A stretch of 37,659 bases of DNA, taken from assembly GCA_947305635.1 (NCBI GenBank), contig CAMZEG010000003.1, positions 1 through 37,659 on the forward strand. The letters run 5' to 3'. Source of the stretch: an uncultured Clostridia bacterium (GTDB taxonomy: Bacteria > Bacillota > Clostridia > Oscillospirales > Acutalibacteraceae). This document shows positions 19,693 to 28,738 of the stretch, piece by piece (positions within the stretch are counted from its first letter, which is position 1; the number at the start of each line of letters is the position of its first letter). A program made the translations under genes and the position numbers. The notes under the pieces are model-generated. The model did not search any database and had not been told where the DNA came from. It saw only the letters and a program-made list of their open reading frames with translations.

Positions 19693-22600
19693 ATGGCAAA
19701 ACGTTCGGATATCAAAAAGGTTCTGATTATCGGCTCCGGCCCTATCGTGATCGGGCAGGCCGCCGAATTTGATTACGCGGGCACACAGGCGTGTCTCGCG
19801 CTCAAGGAAGAAGGGTATGAGGTCATCCTCTGCAACTCCAACCCCGCGACCATCATGACCGATACGACGATTGCGGATAAGGTCTATATGGAGCCGCTGA
19901 CGCTCGAATATATTGCGAAGATACTGCGCTACGAACGGCCGGACGCCATCGTGCCCGGCATCGGTGGCCAGACGGGTCTGAACCTCGCCATGCAGCTCGA
20001 ACGCAAGGGTGTTCTGCGCGAGTGCCACACGCTGCTGCTCGGCACAAGCTCCGACAGTATTGAGAAAGCGGAGGACCGCGAAAAGTTCAAGGAGTTGTGC
20101 GAATCGATCGGCGAGCCTGTCATTCCTTCGGAGATTACCTACAGCATTGAAGAAGCGAAGGAAGCCGCCAAACGGATCGGCTATCCGGTCGTTTTGCGTC
20201 CGGCGTTTACGCTCGGCGGCACCGGCGGCGGTTTTGCCAACAATGAGGAAGAACTGGTCGACATCGGCATGAACGGCTTCGCGCTTTCTCCGGTCCATCA
20301 GGTGCTGATTGAAAAGAGCGTCAAGGGCTATAAAGAGATCGAGTTCGAGGTCATGCGCGATTCCAACGATACCGCGATCACGATCTGCGGCATGGAGAAC
20401 GTCGATCCCGTCGGCGTGCACACCGGCGACTCGATCGTCGTCGCGCCGATCATGTCGCTGAACGATCATGACCTCAAGATGCTCAACGATTCCGCGATCA
20501 AGATCATCCGCGCGCTGAAGATCGAGGGCGGCTGCAACGTGCAGTTCGCGCTGAACCCCAATTCCAGCGAATACTTCCTGATCGAGGTCAACCCGCGCGT
20601 GTCTCGTTCTTCCGCGCTTGCTTCCAAGGCGAGCGGCTATCCGATCGCGCGCGTTACGGCCAAGATCGCGCTCGGTATGGCGCTTGAAGAGATCCCGGTT
20701 GCCGGCGGCACGGCCGCAATTGAGCCGCAGCTCGATTACGTTGTCGCGAAGTTCCCGCGCTTCCCGTTCGATAAATTCGCGAGCGCGTCCAATATACTCG
20801 GCACCCAGATGAAAGCGACAGGTGAAGTGATGGGCATCGGCTCCAATCTGGAGGAATGCATGCTCAAATCCGTGCGTTCGTTGGAGATCGGCGTCTGCCA
20901 TTTCTATATGCCGAAGTTCGAGGTGATGACGAGCAAGGCGCTGCGCGAGTATCTTACCGATTTCACGTCCGACGGCATCTTCGCCGTCGCGGAACTGCTG
21001 CGTCGCGGCGAACCGATCGACAGCCTCTATAAGTTGACCGCGATCACACCGCTGTTTTTGGAATCCATCGCGCGGATTGTTGCGATGGAGCAGACGCTTG
21101 CCGATCATCCCGGCGAGATCGACACGCTGCTTGCCGCGAAGAAGCTCGGCTTTTGCGACCGTTATATCGCGAAGCTTTGGAACTGCGGCGAACTGGACGT
21201 CGCGCACCTGCGCAAGCAGAACGATATCCGTCCGGTATTCCGGATGGTCGACACGCTGCACACCGGCGCGTACATTCCGTATCTCTATTCGTCCTACAGC
21301 GGCAAGAACGATTCGCGACTGACCGAAAAGAAAAAAGCCGTCGTCCTCGGCGCTGGCCCGATTCGCATCGGGCAGGGCGTGGAGTTCGACTATTCGACCG
21401 TGCACGCTGTGACGACGATCCGCAAGTGCGGCTATGAGTCCATCATCATTAACAACAACCCCGAAACGGTTTCCACCGACTATACGACGGCGGATAAGCT
21501 CTACTTTGAGCCGCTTACGCCGGAAGATGTGATGAGCATTGTGGAGTTCGAGCAGCCGGAGGGCGTGATCGCTTCGCTCGGCGGCCAGACCGCGATCAAC
21601 CTCGCTTCGCCCTTGATGGAGCGCGGCGTCAAGATCATTGGCACGGACTGTGCCGCGATCGACCGCGCGGAGAACCGCGACCTCTTTGAAAAGCTCCTGA
21701 AAGAGCTGGATATCCCGCAGCCGGAAGGACAGGCGGTGACGAAGATCGAAGACGGCGTTGCCGCCGCCGCGCGGATCGGCTATCCCGTTTTGGTGCGCCC
21801 CTCGTTCGTGCTCGGCGGCCGCGCCATGCAGATCGTCGCCAACGAAGAGCAGCTGCGGCCGTATCTGAAATCCGCGGTGGCAATCGACGTGGACAAGCCC
21901 GTGCTGGTCGACAAGTACATCACCGGCAAGGAAGTTGAAATTGACGCCATCTGCGACGGCAGAGACGTCTTTGTCCCGGGCATCATGGAACTGGTCGAAC
22001 GCACCGGTATCCACTCCGGTGACTCGATCTCGGTCTATCCGACGTTCAGTATCTCCGACAAAGTCAAGGGTATCATCCTGCAGTACGCGAAGAAGCTTGG
22101 CATCGGCATCGGGATCGTCGGCCTGTATAACATCCAGTTCATCGTCGACGAAAACGACAAGGTCTATATCATCGAAGTGAATCCGCGTTCCTCGCGCACC
22201 GTGCCGTTCCTCTCGAAAGCGACCGGCTACAGCCTTGCAGATATCGCGACGGAAGTCATCATGGGCAAGAGCCTGAAGGAACAGGGCATCTTCGACCTGT
22301 ATCCAACCGAGAAAAAACGCTGGTATGTTAAAGTGCCGGTCTTCTCGTTCAACAAGATCCGCGGGCTTGACGCGTATCTGTCGCCGGAAATGAAGTCCAC
22401 CGGTGAAGCGATCGGCTACGACGATCAGCTCAACCGCGCGCTGTATAAGGCGCTGCAGGCCTCCGGCATGCATCTGCAGAATTACGGTACCGTGTTCGTC
22501 ACGATTGCCGACAAGGATAAAGAGGAAGCGCTGCCGCTGATCCGCCGGTTCTATAACCTCGGCTTCAACATCGAAGCAACCGAAGGTACGGCGCAGTTCC

Positions 22601-22866
22601 TCAAGGCGAACGGCATTCGCACCCATGTGCTCAAAAAGATCAAGGAAGGCAGCGACGAGATCCCTCGCTCGATCCGTCAGGGCTACATCGCTTACGTCAT
22701 CAACACCTCGTCCGCGGGCGCGGCTGACAGCCACAACGACGGCTATCTGATCCGCAAGAGCGCAACGGAAAGCAACGTAACGATGTTCACATCACTCGAC
22801 ACGGTCCGCGTCCTTCTGGATGTACTGGATGAAATCACCCTTCGTATTTCAACGATTGACGCCTGA
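19693..22866 (+). CDS. carB: Carbamoyl-phosphate synthase large subunit
   Basis: MAKRSDIKKVLIIGSGPIVIGQAAEFDYAGTQACLALKEEGYEVILCNSNPATIMTD; duplicated ATP-grasp halves; C-terminal MGS domain; 1057 aa. Confidence 0.98.
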   Translation: MAKRSDIKKVLIIGSGPIVIGQAAEFDYAGTQACLALKEEGYEVILCNSNPATIMTDTTIADKVYMEPLTLEYIAKILRYERPDAIVPGIGGQTGLNLAMQLERKGVLRECHTLLLGTSSDSIEKAEDREKFKELCESIGEPVIPSEITYSIEEAKEAAKRIGYPVVLRPAFTLGGTGGGFANNEEELVDIGMNGFALSPVHQVLIEKSVKGYKEIEFEVMRDSNDTAITICGMENVDPVGVHTGDSIVVAPIMSLNDHDLKMLNDSAIKIIRALKIEGGCNVQFALNPNSSEYFLIEVNPRVSRSSALASKASGYPIARVTAKIALGMALEEIPVAGGTAAIEPQLDYVVAKFPRFPFDKFASASNILGTQMKATGEVMGIGSNLEECMLKSVRSLEIGVCHFYMPKFEVMTSKALREYLTDFTSDGIFAVAELLRRGEPIDSLYKLTAITPLFLESIARIVAMEQTLADHPGEIDTLLAAKKLGFCDRYIAKLWNCGELDVAHLRKQNDIRPVFRMVDTLHTGAYIPYLYSSYSGKNDSRLTEKKKAVVLGAGPIRIGQGVEFDYSTVHAVTTIRKCGYESIIINNNPETVSTDYTTADKLYFEPLTPEDVMSIVEFEQPEGVIASLGGQTAINLASPLMERGVKIIGTDCAAIDRAENRDLFEKLLKELDIPQPEGQAVTKIEDGVAAAARIGYPVLVRPSFVLGGRAMQIVANEEQLRPYLKSAVAIDVDKPVLVDKYITGKEVEIDAICDGRDVFVPGIMELVERTGIHSGDSISVYPTFSISDKVKGIILQYAKKLGIGIGIVGLYNIQFIVDENDKVYIIEVNPRSSRTVPFLSKATGYSLADIATEVIMGKSLKEQGIFDLYPTEKKRWYVKVPVFSFNKIRGLDAYLSPEMKSTGEAIGYDDQLNRALYKALQASGMHLQNYGTVFVTIADKDKEEALPLIRRFYNLGFNIEATEGTAQFLKANGIRTHVLKKIKEGSDEIPRSIRQGYIAYVINTSSAGAADSHNDGYLIRKSATESNVTMFTSLDTVRVLLDVLDEITLRISTIDA

Positions 22867-22873
22867 GGTACCT

Positions 22874-23608
22874 ATGAAACAGTGTATCTTTACGATTGAA
22901 AAGAATATCGCGCTGACGGAATCCGTCTTTGAAATGCGGCTCCTTGGCGACACAAGCGCGTTCTCGCGCCCCGGCCAGTTTTTGAACATCCGGCTGGAAG
23001 GACTGTTCCTGCGCCGCCCGATCTCCGTCTGCGATTATGATGAAAACGGTCTGACGATTGTTTATAAAGTGGTCGGCATGGGGACGGCGCAGCTGTCGCG
23101 GATGCATCCGGGTGAAACGCTCGATTTGCTGACCGGTCTCGGCAACGGCTACGACACGGCAAAATGCGGCGATCATGCGCTGCTGCTCGGCGGCGGCGTC
23201 GGCGTCCCGCCGCTCTATGGGCTTTGTAAAACTCTTATTGCTGAGGGAAAGCAGGTTTCTGTCGTTCTCGGCTTCAATACAAAAGAGGAAGTCTTTTACG
23301 AAAACGAGTTCCGCGCGCTCGGCGCTGATGTGACAGTGACGACTGTCGACGGCTTATATGGCATAAAAGGCTTCGTGACAGATGCGCTTCCTGAGCGGTA
23401 TGATTACTTCTTTACCTGCGGTCCGGAGCCGATGCTGAAAGCGGTTGATAAGGCGACTGCTACAAGCGGCCAGTTTTCGTTTGAAGAACGCATGGGCTGC
23501 GGCTTCGGCGCGTGCATGGGCTGCTCTTGCAAAACAGTGACCGGCTTCAAGCGCATCTGCAAAGACGGCCCTGTACTCGAAAAGGAGGAGATTCTATGGG
23601 AAAGCTGA
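22874..23608 (+). CDS. pyrK: Dihydroorotate dehydrogenase B electron-transfer subunit
   Basis: FAD/NAD reductase fold; [2Fe-2S] ligands MGCGFGACMGCSCKTVTGFKRICKDGPVL. Confidence 0.93.
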   Translation: MKQCIFTIEKNIALTESVFEMRLLGDTSAFSRPGQFLNIRLEGLFLRRPISVCDYDENGLTIVYKVVGMGTAQLSRMHPGETLDLLTGLGNGYDTAKCGDHALLLGGGVGVPPLYGLCKTLIAEGKQVSVVLGFNTKEEVFYENEFRALGADVTVTTVDGLYGIKGFVTDALPERYDYFFTCGPEPMLKAVDKATATSGQFSFEERMGCGFGACMGCSCKTVTGFKRICKDGPVLEKEEILWES

Positions 23609-24507
23609 GTGTTGAGCTTTGCGGAATTCCGCTGGACAACCCGATCATTCCTGCCTCCGGCACCTTCGGCTACGGGTATGAATTCGCAGAGTTATATGAT
23701 ATCAACTGCCTCGGCACATTCTCTTTCAAAGGCACAACGCTGCACCCGCGGTTCGGTAATCCGACGCCGCGGATCGCGGAATGCACCGCCGGTATGATCA
23801 ACGCCGTCGGGCTGCAGAATCCCGGCGTCGATGCGGTGATCGCGGAAGAACTGCCGAAGCTTGCAAAAGTATTTCATAAGCCGGTCATGGCGAATGTCAG
23901 CGGCTTTTCCGTTGAAGAATACGCCGAAACCTGCAAAAAGCTGGACGAGCTGTCGCAGGTCGGTTGGCTGGAGGTCAACGTCTCGTGTCCGAACGTGCAC
24001 GGCGGCGGCATGAGCTTCGGCGTCGATCCCGTGGCCGCCGCTTCTGTCGTGAAAGCTGTGAAAGCAGTGACAACGAAGCCGGTGATCGTGAAGCTTTCGC
24101 CCAATGTGACGGATATCGTCGCGATTGCGAAAGCCTGCGAGGACGCCGGCGCGGACGGCATCAGCCTCATCAATACGCTGCTCGGCATGCGGATCGACCT
24201 GCGAACAAGAAAGCCGATCATTGCAAACAAGATGGGCGGCTTCTCCGGTCCGGCGATCTTCCCGGTCGCGCTGCGGATGGTATATCAGGTCGCGCACGCG
24301 GTCAGCATCCCCGTTATCGGTATGGGCGGCGTGCAGAGTTCCGAAGACGTTATCGAAATGATGCTAGCCGGCGCGACGGCGGTCGAAGTCGGCACGGCGA
24401 ATCTGATCGATCCGTTTGCGTGTAAAAAGATTATCGATGATCTGCCGCGCGTGATGCAGCGGTATCATATCGCGTCCCTTGCGGACATCATCAAAGGAGT
24501 TGATTAA
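23596..24507 (+). CDS. pyrD: Dihydroorotate dehydrogenase B catalytic subunit
   Basis: LSVELCGIPLDNPIIPASGTFGYGYEFAELYDINCLGTFSFKGTT; EVNVSCPNVHGGGMSFG; ATG at 23596 preceded by AAAGGAGG. Confidence 0.96.
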   Translation: MGKLSVELCGIPLDNPIIPASGTFGYGYEFAELYDINCLGTFSFKGTTLHPRFGNPTPRIAECTAGMINAVGLQNPGVDAVIAEELPKLAKVFHKPVMANVSGFSVEEYAETCKKLDELSQVGWLEVNVSCPNVHGGGMSFGVDPVAAASVVKAVKAVTTKPVIVKLSPNVTDIVAIAKACEDAGADGISLINTLLGMRIDLRTRKPIIANKMGGFSGPAIFPVALRMVYQVAHAVSIPVIGMGGVQSSEDVIEMMLAGATAVEVGTANLIDPFACKKIIDDLPRVMQRYHIASLADIIKGVD

Positions 24508-24508
24508 G

Positions 24509-25207
24509 TTGGGTAAAGACGTCATTATCGCCTGCGATTTCGCTTCGGTGCAGCAGACATTTGATTTCCTCGATCTGTTTACAGAAGAGAAGCCGTTCGT
24601 AAAAATCGGCATGGAGCTTTTTTACGCGGAAGGCCCCGCGATCGTGCGCGAAATCAAGCGGCGCGGACACAAGATCTTTTTGGATCTGAAGCTGCATGAT
24701 ATCCCGAACACGGTCAAAAAGAGCATGGCTGTGCTGTCGAATCTCGATGTGGATATCTGCAACCTTCACGCCGCGGGAACGGTGCCGATGATGGAAGCCG
24801 CGCTCGAAGGCCTGACGCGCCAGGACGGCACGCGCCCGTTGCTGATTGCTGTCACGCAGCTGACCAGCACAGACCAGCAGCATATGGAAGACGATCTCTG
24901 GATCCATGCGCCGATTGCGGACGTTGTGATGCACTACGCGGAAAACGCAAAAAAAGCGGGGCTTGACGGTGTGGTCTGTTCGCCGCTGGAAGCACTGAAA
25001 GTGCACGAACGCTGCGGAAGCGACTTTTTGACCGTAACGCCTGGTGTGCGTTTTGCGGACGGAGAGCTTGGCGACCAGAAGCGCGTGATGACCCCGGCGC
25101 AGGCGAAAGAGATCGGCTCCGATTATATCGTGGTCGGCCGTCCCATTACAGCTGCGGAAGACCCAGCGGCGGCGTTCCGTCGCTGCGTCCGTGAGTTCGT
25201 TGATTAA
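24509..25207 (+). CDS. pyrF: Orotidine 5'-phosphate decarboxylase
   Basis: VIIACDFASVQQTFDFLDLF...KIFLDLKLHDIPNTVKKSM...VVCSPLEA. Likely TTG start at 24509, with AAAGGAG at 24494-24499. Confidence 0.93.
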   Translation: MGKDVIIACDFASVQQTFDFLDLFTEEKPFVKIGMELFYAEGPAIVREIKRRGHKIFLDLKLHDIPNTVKKSMAVLSNLDVDICNLHAAGTVPMMEAALEGLTRQDGTRPLLIAVTQLTSTDQQHMEDDLWIHAPIADVVMHYAENAKKAGLDGVVCSPLEALKVHERCGSDFLTVTPGVRFADGELGDQKRVMTPAQAKEIGSDYIVVGRPITAAEDPAAAFRRCVREFVD

Positions 25208-25220
25208 AGGAGGAGATACG

Positions 25221-25865
25221 ATGGAACTTTCCAAATTGATTGCGCAGGATCTTTTGAAGATCAAAGCGGTATTTTTCCGGCCTGAGGCGCCGTTTACCTG
25301 GGCGAGCGGCATTAAAAGCCCGGTGTACTGCGACAACCGTCTGACGCTGACCGCGCCCGACGTGCGCACAGACGTTGAAAACGGGCTGGCAACGCTGATT
25401 CAAACATATTATCCGGACGCAGAGGTGCTGATGGGCACGTCGACGGCCGGGATCGCTCATGCGGCAATTACGGCGCATCTGCTCGGTCTGCCGATGGGCT
25501 ATGTCCGTTCCGGCAACAAGGATCACGGCAGACAGAACCGCATTGAGGGCAAACTCGAGCCGGGTCAAAAGGTCGTTGTCGTGGAGGACTTGATTTCCAC
25601 AGGCGGCAGCGTGATCGAAGTCGTCGACGCGCTGCGCGAAGCGGGCGCCGAGGTGCTCGGCATTGTCAGTATCTTCACTTACGGCATGCAGAAAGGGCTT
25701 GACCGGCTCGCTGCGGCAAACGTCAAAAACGTGTCGCTGACGAACTTTGATGAGATCGCAGCGGTTGCTGCGGAACAAGGGTATATCGCAAAAGAAGATA
25801 TCGAACGGCTGATCGCGTTCCGCAACAATCCGTTGGACGAAAGCTGGATCGGAGGGAAAGCATGA
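25221..25865 (+). CDS. pyrE: Orotate phosphoribosyltransferase
   Basis: PFTWASGIKSPVYCDNRLTL; PRPP motif VVVVEDLISTGGS; ATG at 25221 with AAAGGAGG. Confidence 0.96.
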   Translation: MELSKLIAQDLLKIKAVFFRPEAPFTWASGIKSPVYCDNRLTLTAPDVRTDVENGLATLIQTYYPDAEVLMGTSTAGIAHAAITAHLLGLPMGYVRSGNKDHGRQNRIEGKLEPGQKVVVVEDLISTGGSVIEVVDALREAGAEVLGIVSIFTYGMQKGLDRLAAANVKNVSLTNFDEIAAVAAEQGYIAKEDIERLIAFRNNPLDESWIGGKA

Positions 25866-26782
25866 GATCGATCATTGATATTCTGGACCTTTCCGTTGCG
25901 GAGCTGGACGAACTGCTCGCGGTCGCGACGGATATTATCGCGCAACCGGATCAGTATCGCGATGCCTGCGCGCATAAAAAGTTAGCGACGCTGTTCTTTG
26001 AACCGTCGACGCGCACGCGCCTTTCGTTTGAAGCGGCCATGTATGAACTCGGCGGCAACGTGCTTTCCGTCACAGGCGGCGCGACGTCGTCCGTTGCGAA
26101 AGGGGAGAGCATCGCCGACACAGCGAAGACCGTCAGCTGCTATGCCGATATCATCGCCATGCGCCACCCGAAAGAGGGCGCAGCGCTTGTCGCTGCACGA
26201 AACGCATCGATTCCGGTGATCAATGCCGGCGACGGCGGCCACTGCCACCCGACGCAGACGCTCGCCGACCTGCTGACGATCTACCGCGAAAAGGGCGGCT
26301 TCGACGGCCTGACGATCGGCCTTTGCGGCGACCTCAAATTCGGTCGTACCGTGCATTCGCTGATCAACGCCATGAGCCGCTACCATAACATCCGGTTCAT
26401 TCTTGTGTCACCGCAGGAACTGAAACTGCCTTCATATGTGAAGAACGATACGCTGAAAAAGTACGGCCTGCCGTATACGCAGACAACCGATCTGCAGGAG
26501 CTGCTGCCGGAAATGGACGTTCTCTATATGACCCGTGTGCAGCGAGAGCGCTTCTTCAACGAGGAAGACTACTTAAGGTTAAAGGATACCTATATTTTGA
26601 CGCCTGACAAGCTGCGCAACGCAAAACAGGACCTTTGCATCATGCACCCGCTGCCGCGCGTCAACGAAATCAGCGTCGCGATCGACGACGACCCGCGTGC
26701 ATGCTATTTCAAGCAGGTGCTCAACGGCAAATATATGCGCATGGCGCTGATTCTCAAGCTTTTGAAGGAGGCTGCTTTATGA
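25862..26782 (+). CDS. pyrB: Aspartate carbamoyltransferase catalytic subunit
   Basis: FFEPSTRTRLSFEAAMYELGGNVL; TRVQRERF; MHPLPRVNEI; ATGA overlap with pyrE. Confidence 0.97.
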   Translation: MRSIIDILDLSVAELDELLAVATDIIAQPDQYRDACAHKKLATLFFEPSTRTRLSFEAAMYELGGNVLSVTGGATSSVAKGESIADTAKTVSCYADIIAMRHPKEGAALVAARNASIPVINAGDGGHCHPTQTLADLLTIYREKGGFDGLTIGLCGDLKFGRTVHSLINAMSRYHNIRFILVSPQELKLPSYVKNDTLKKYGLPYTQTTDLQELLPEMDVLYMTRVQRERFFNEEDYLRLKDTYILTPDKLRNAKQDLCIMHPLPRVNEISVAIDDDPRACYFKQVLNGKYMRMALILKLLKEAAL

Positions 26783-27195
26783 ATATCGATTCCATTCAGA
26801 ACGGCATCGTGATCGACCATATCAAAGCGGGGAGTGCCATGGAGCTTTACGACCTGCTCGGCCTTGACGCGCTCGACGTTTCCGTCGCGATCATCAAGAA
26901 CGTCTCCAGCCGGAAAATGGGCAAGAAGGATATCATCAAAATCGACGCAGATATCCCCGTCGACCTCGACGTGATCGGTTATGTCGACCCCGGCGCGACG
27001 ATCAACGTGATCAAGGACGGGCTGCTTGTGGAAAAGAAGACGCTCTCGCTACCGCAGACGCTGACGAACGTGCTTAAGTGTAAGAATCCGCGCTGTATCA
27101 CCTCCTGCGAACAGGAACTTGACCATGTGTTCCGGCTGACGGACGAAGCCAAAAAACTGTACCGCTGCGTGTATTGCGAAACAAAGGCGAATTGA
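26779..27195 (+). CDS. pyrI: Aspartate carbamoyltransferase regulatory subunit
   Basis: IDHIKAGSAMELYDLLG...; Zn ligands CKNPRCITSCEQ...YRCVYCE; ATGA overlap with pyrB. Confidence 0.95.
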   Translation: MNIDSIQNGIVIDHIKAGSAMELYDLLGLDALDVSVAIIKNVSSRKMGKKDIIKIDADIPVDLDVIGYVDPGATINVIKDGLLVEKKTLSLPQTLTNVLKCKNPRCITSCEQELDHVFRLTDEAKKLYRCVYCETKAN

Positions 27196-27268
27196 CGTTT
27201 TTCACGCATGTGAACGAAATGACTAAAAAACAGGGTATCTGCGTTATATTTTTCTATATATATGCAGA

Positions 27269-27298
27269 TTGACGCGTTCGACCACAATATGTTATAAT
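27269..27298 (+). promoter_or_regulatory. Sigma-A-type promoter of the pur operon with AT-rich upstream (UP-like) element
   Basis: TTGACG (27269-27274), 18 nt, TATAAT (27293-27298); AT-rich TTATATTTTTCTATATATAT immediately upstream. Confidence 0.85.
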
Positions 27299-27334
27299 CC
27301 AATTATGTTTGATGCTGAACAATTCGGTTTGTTT

Positions 27335-27410
27335 TTCGTGACTGACGGGTATAGTGTGGAGCACCACATGGGAGCGGAAAACAAAATAAAAACGCCGACC
27401 GTCTGGGCAC
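27335..27410 (+). promoter_or_regulatory. ZTP (pfl-motif) riboswitch aptamer
   Basis: CGTGACTGACGGGTATAGTGTGGAGCACCACATGGGAGCGG...GCCGACCGTCTGGGCAC. GACGG (27344-27348) pairs with CCGTC (27399-27403); hairpin GTGTGG-AGCA-CCACAT; 3' CTGGGCA signature; upstream of purE. Confidence 0.87.
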
Positions 27411-27453
27411 ACGGAACTTGAACGCAAGGAAAGTGTGCCCTGTTTTGTTTTTT
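27405..27453 (+). terminator. Expression-platform terminator of the ZTP riboswitch
   Basis: GGGCACAC (27405-27412) with GTGTGCCC (27433-27440) and TGTTTTGTTTTTT; the 5' arm overlaps the aptamer 3' end. Confidence 0.88.
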
Positions 27454-27465
27454 AGGAGGATGTTT

Positions 27466-27960
27466 ATGAAAAAAGTTGGAATCATCATGGGCAGCGACAG
27501 CGATCTGCCGATCGTGCAGAAAGCGATCGACACGTTCCAGACGCTCGGAATCCCGTTCGAGGTGCACGTCTATTCCGCGCATCGCACGCCCGAACAGGCA
27601 CGCGACTTTGCGCGTTCGGCCCGCGAAAACGGCTTCGGCGCGATCATTGCCGCGGCCGGCATGGCGGCGCATCTCGCCGGCGCCATCGCCGCGAACACGA
27701 CCTTGCCGGTGATCGGCATTCCCTGCAAATCATCCACACTCGACGGCATTGACGCCCTTTTGTCCACTGTGCAGATGCCTTCCGGCATTCCGGTTGCCAC
27801 AGTCGCGATCAACGGGGGAGTCAATGCTGCTTTGCTTTGCGCCCAGATCCTGGCCGTCGAGGATAAAGCTCTTGCCGCCATGCTGGACGCGAAACGCAGC
27901 GCCGACGCAGAACTCGTTCTTGCGAAGGACGCAAAAATCGCCGCGCAGTTCGGCTGCTGA
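27466..27960 (+). CDS. purE: 5-(carboxyamino)imidazole ribonucleotide mutase (class I PurE-like)
   Basis: VGIIMGSDSDLPIVQKAIDTFQTLGIPFEVHVYSAHRTPEQARDFAR; ATG at 27466 with AGGAGG. Confidence 0.95.
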   Translation: MKKVGIIMGSDSDLPIVQKAIDTFQTLGIPFEVHVYSAHRTPEQARDFARSARENGFGAIIAAAGMAAHLAGAIAANTTLPVIGIPCKSSTLDGIDALLSTVQMPSGIPVATVAINGGVNAALLCAQILAVEDKALAAMLDAKRSADAELVLAKDAKIAAQFGC

Positions 27961-28009
27961 ACGCCGCGGTATCACAACGTTAATAATCATTCCGGGAGGA
28001 TAAATCAAA

Positions 28010-28720
28010 ATGGAAAAACTGAATCAACTCTATGAAGGAAAAGCAAAGAAAGTCTTCGCGACCGATGACCCCGAGGTGCTGCTTGTCTCCTATAAGGACG
28101 ACGCGACAGCCTTCAACGGCATCAAGCGCGGCACGATCGCCGGCAAAGGCGCGATCAACAACCGCGTCACGAACTACATGATGCAGCTTTTGGAAAAGGA
28201 AGGCGTGCCGACGCATTTCGTGAAGGAGCTGTCCGACCGTGAAACGCTTGTCAAGAAAGTGACGATCGTTCCGCTGGAAGTCATCATCCGCAACATTTCC
28301 GCCGGTTCGTTCTCCAAGCGCTGCGGCGTGGAGGAAGGCATCGTCTTTGACGAGCCGACGATCGAGTTTTCCTATAAAAACGACGAACTCGGCGATCCGC
28401 TGATCAACGCGTATCACGCGGTCGCGCTGAAGCTTGCGACATGGGACGAGATCGAGACGATCAAGACGCTCGCTTTCAAGGTCAACAGCTTTATGAAGGC
28501 CTTTTTCAAAAAGGTCGGCGTCGATCTTGTCGACTTCAAACTGGAGTTCGGCAGACTGTCCGACGGTACGATCGTGCTCGCGGATGAAATTTCGCCCGAC
28601 ACCTGCCGGTTCTGGGACAGCGAGACGCACGAGAAGCTCGATAAGGACCGCTTCCGCCGCGACCTCGGTCATGTGGAAGACGCTTATCAGGAAATGATGA
28701 AACGTATTTTCGGCGAATAA
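28010..28720 (+). CDS. purC: SAICAR synthase
   Basis: [68 protein letters not shown]. Confidence 0.97.
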   Translation: MEKLNQLYEGKAKKVFATDDPEVLLVSYKDDATAFNGIKRGTIAGKGAINNRVTNYMMQLLEKEGVPTHFVKELSDRETLVKKVTIVPLEVIIRNISAGSFSKRCGVEEGIVFDEPTIEFSYKNDELGDPLINAYHAVALKLATWDEIETIKTLAFKVNSFMKAFFKKVGVDLVDFKLEFGRLSDGTIVLADEISPDTCRFWDSETHEKLDKDRFRRDLGHVEDAYQEMMKRIFGE

Positions 28721-28738
28721 AACTTTCGGAGGTAGCCT

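Noticed and set aside
19237-22734. 1165-aa minus-strand ORF
   Set aside because: Antisense shadow of carB in a high-GC, strongly codon-biased gene; the His/Arg/Asp-rich translation resembles no family.
27200-27213. Hairpin TTCAC-GCAT-GTGAA after pyrI
   Set aside because: Short stem without a downstream T-run on the + strand; not convincing as the pyr operon terminator.
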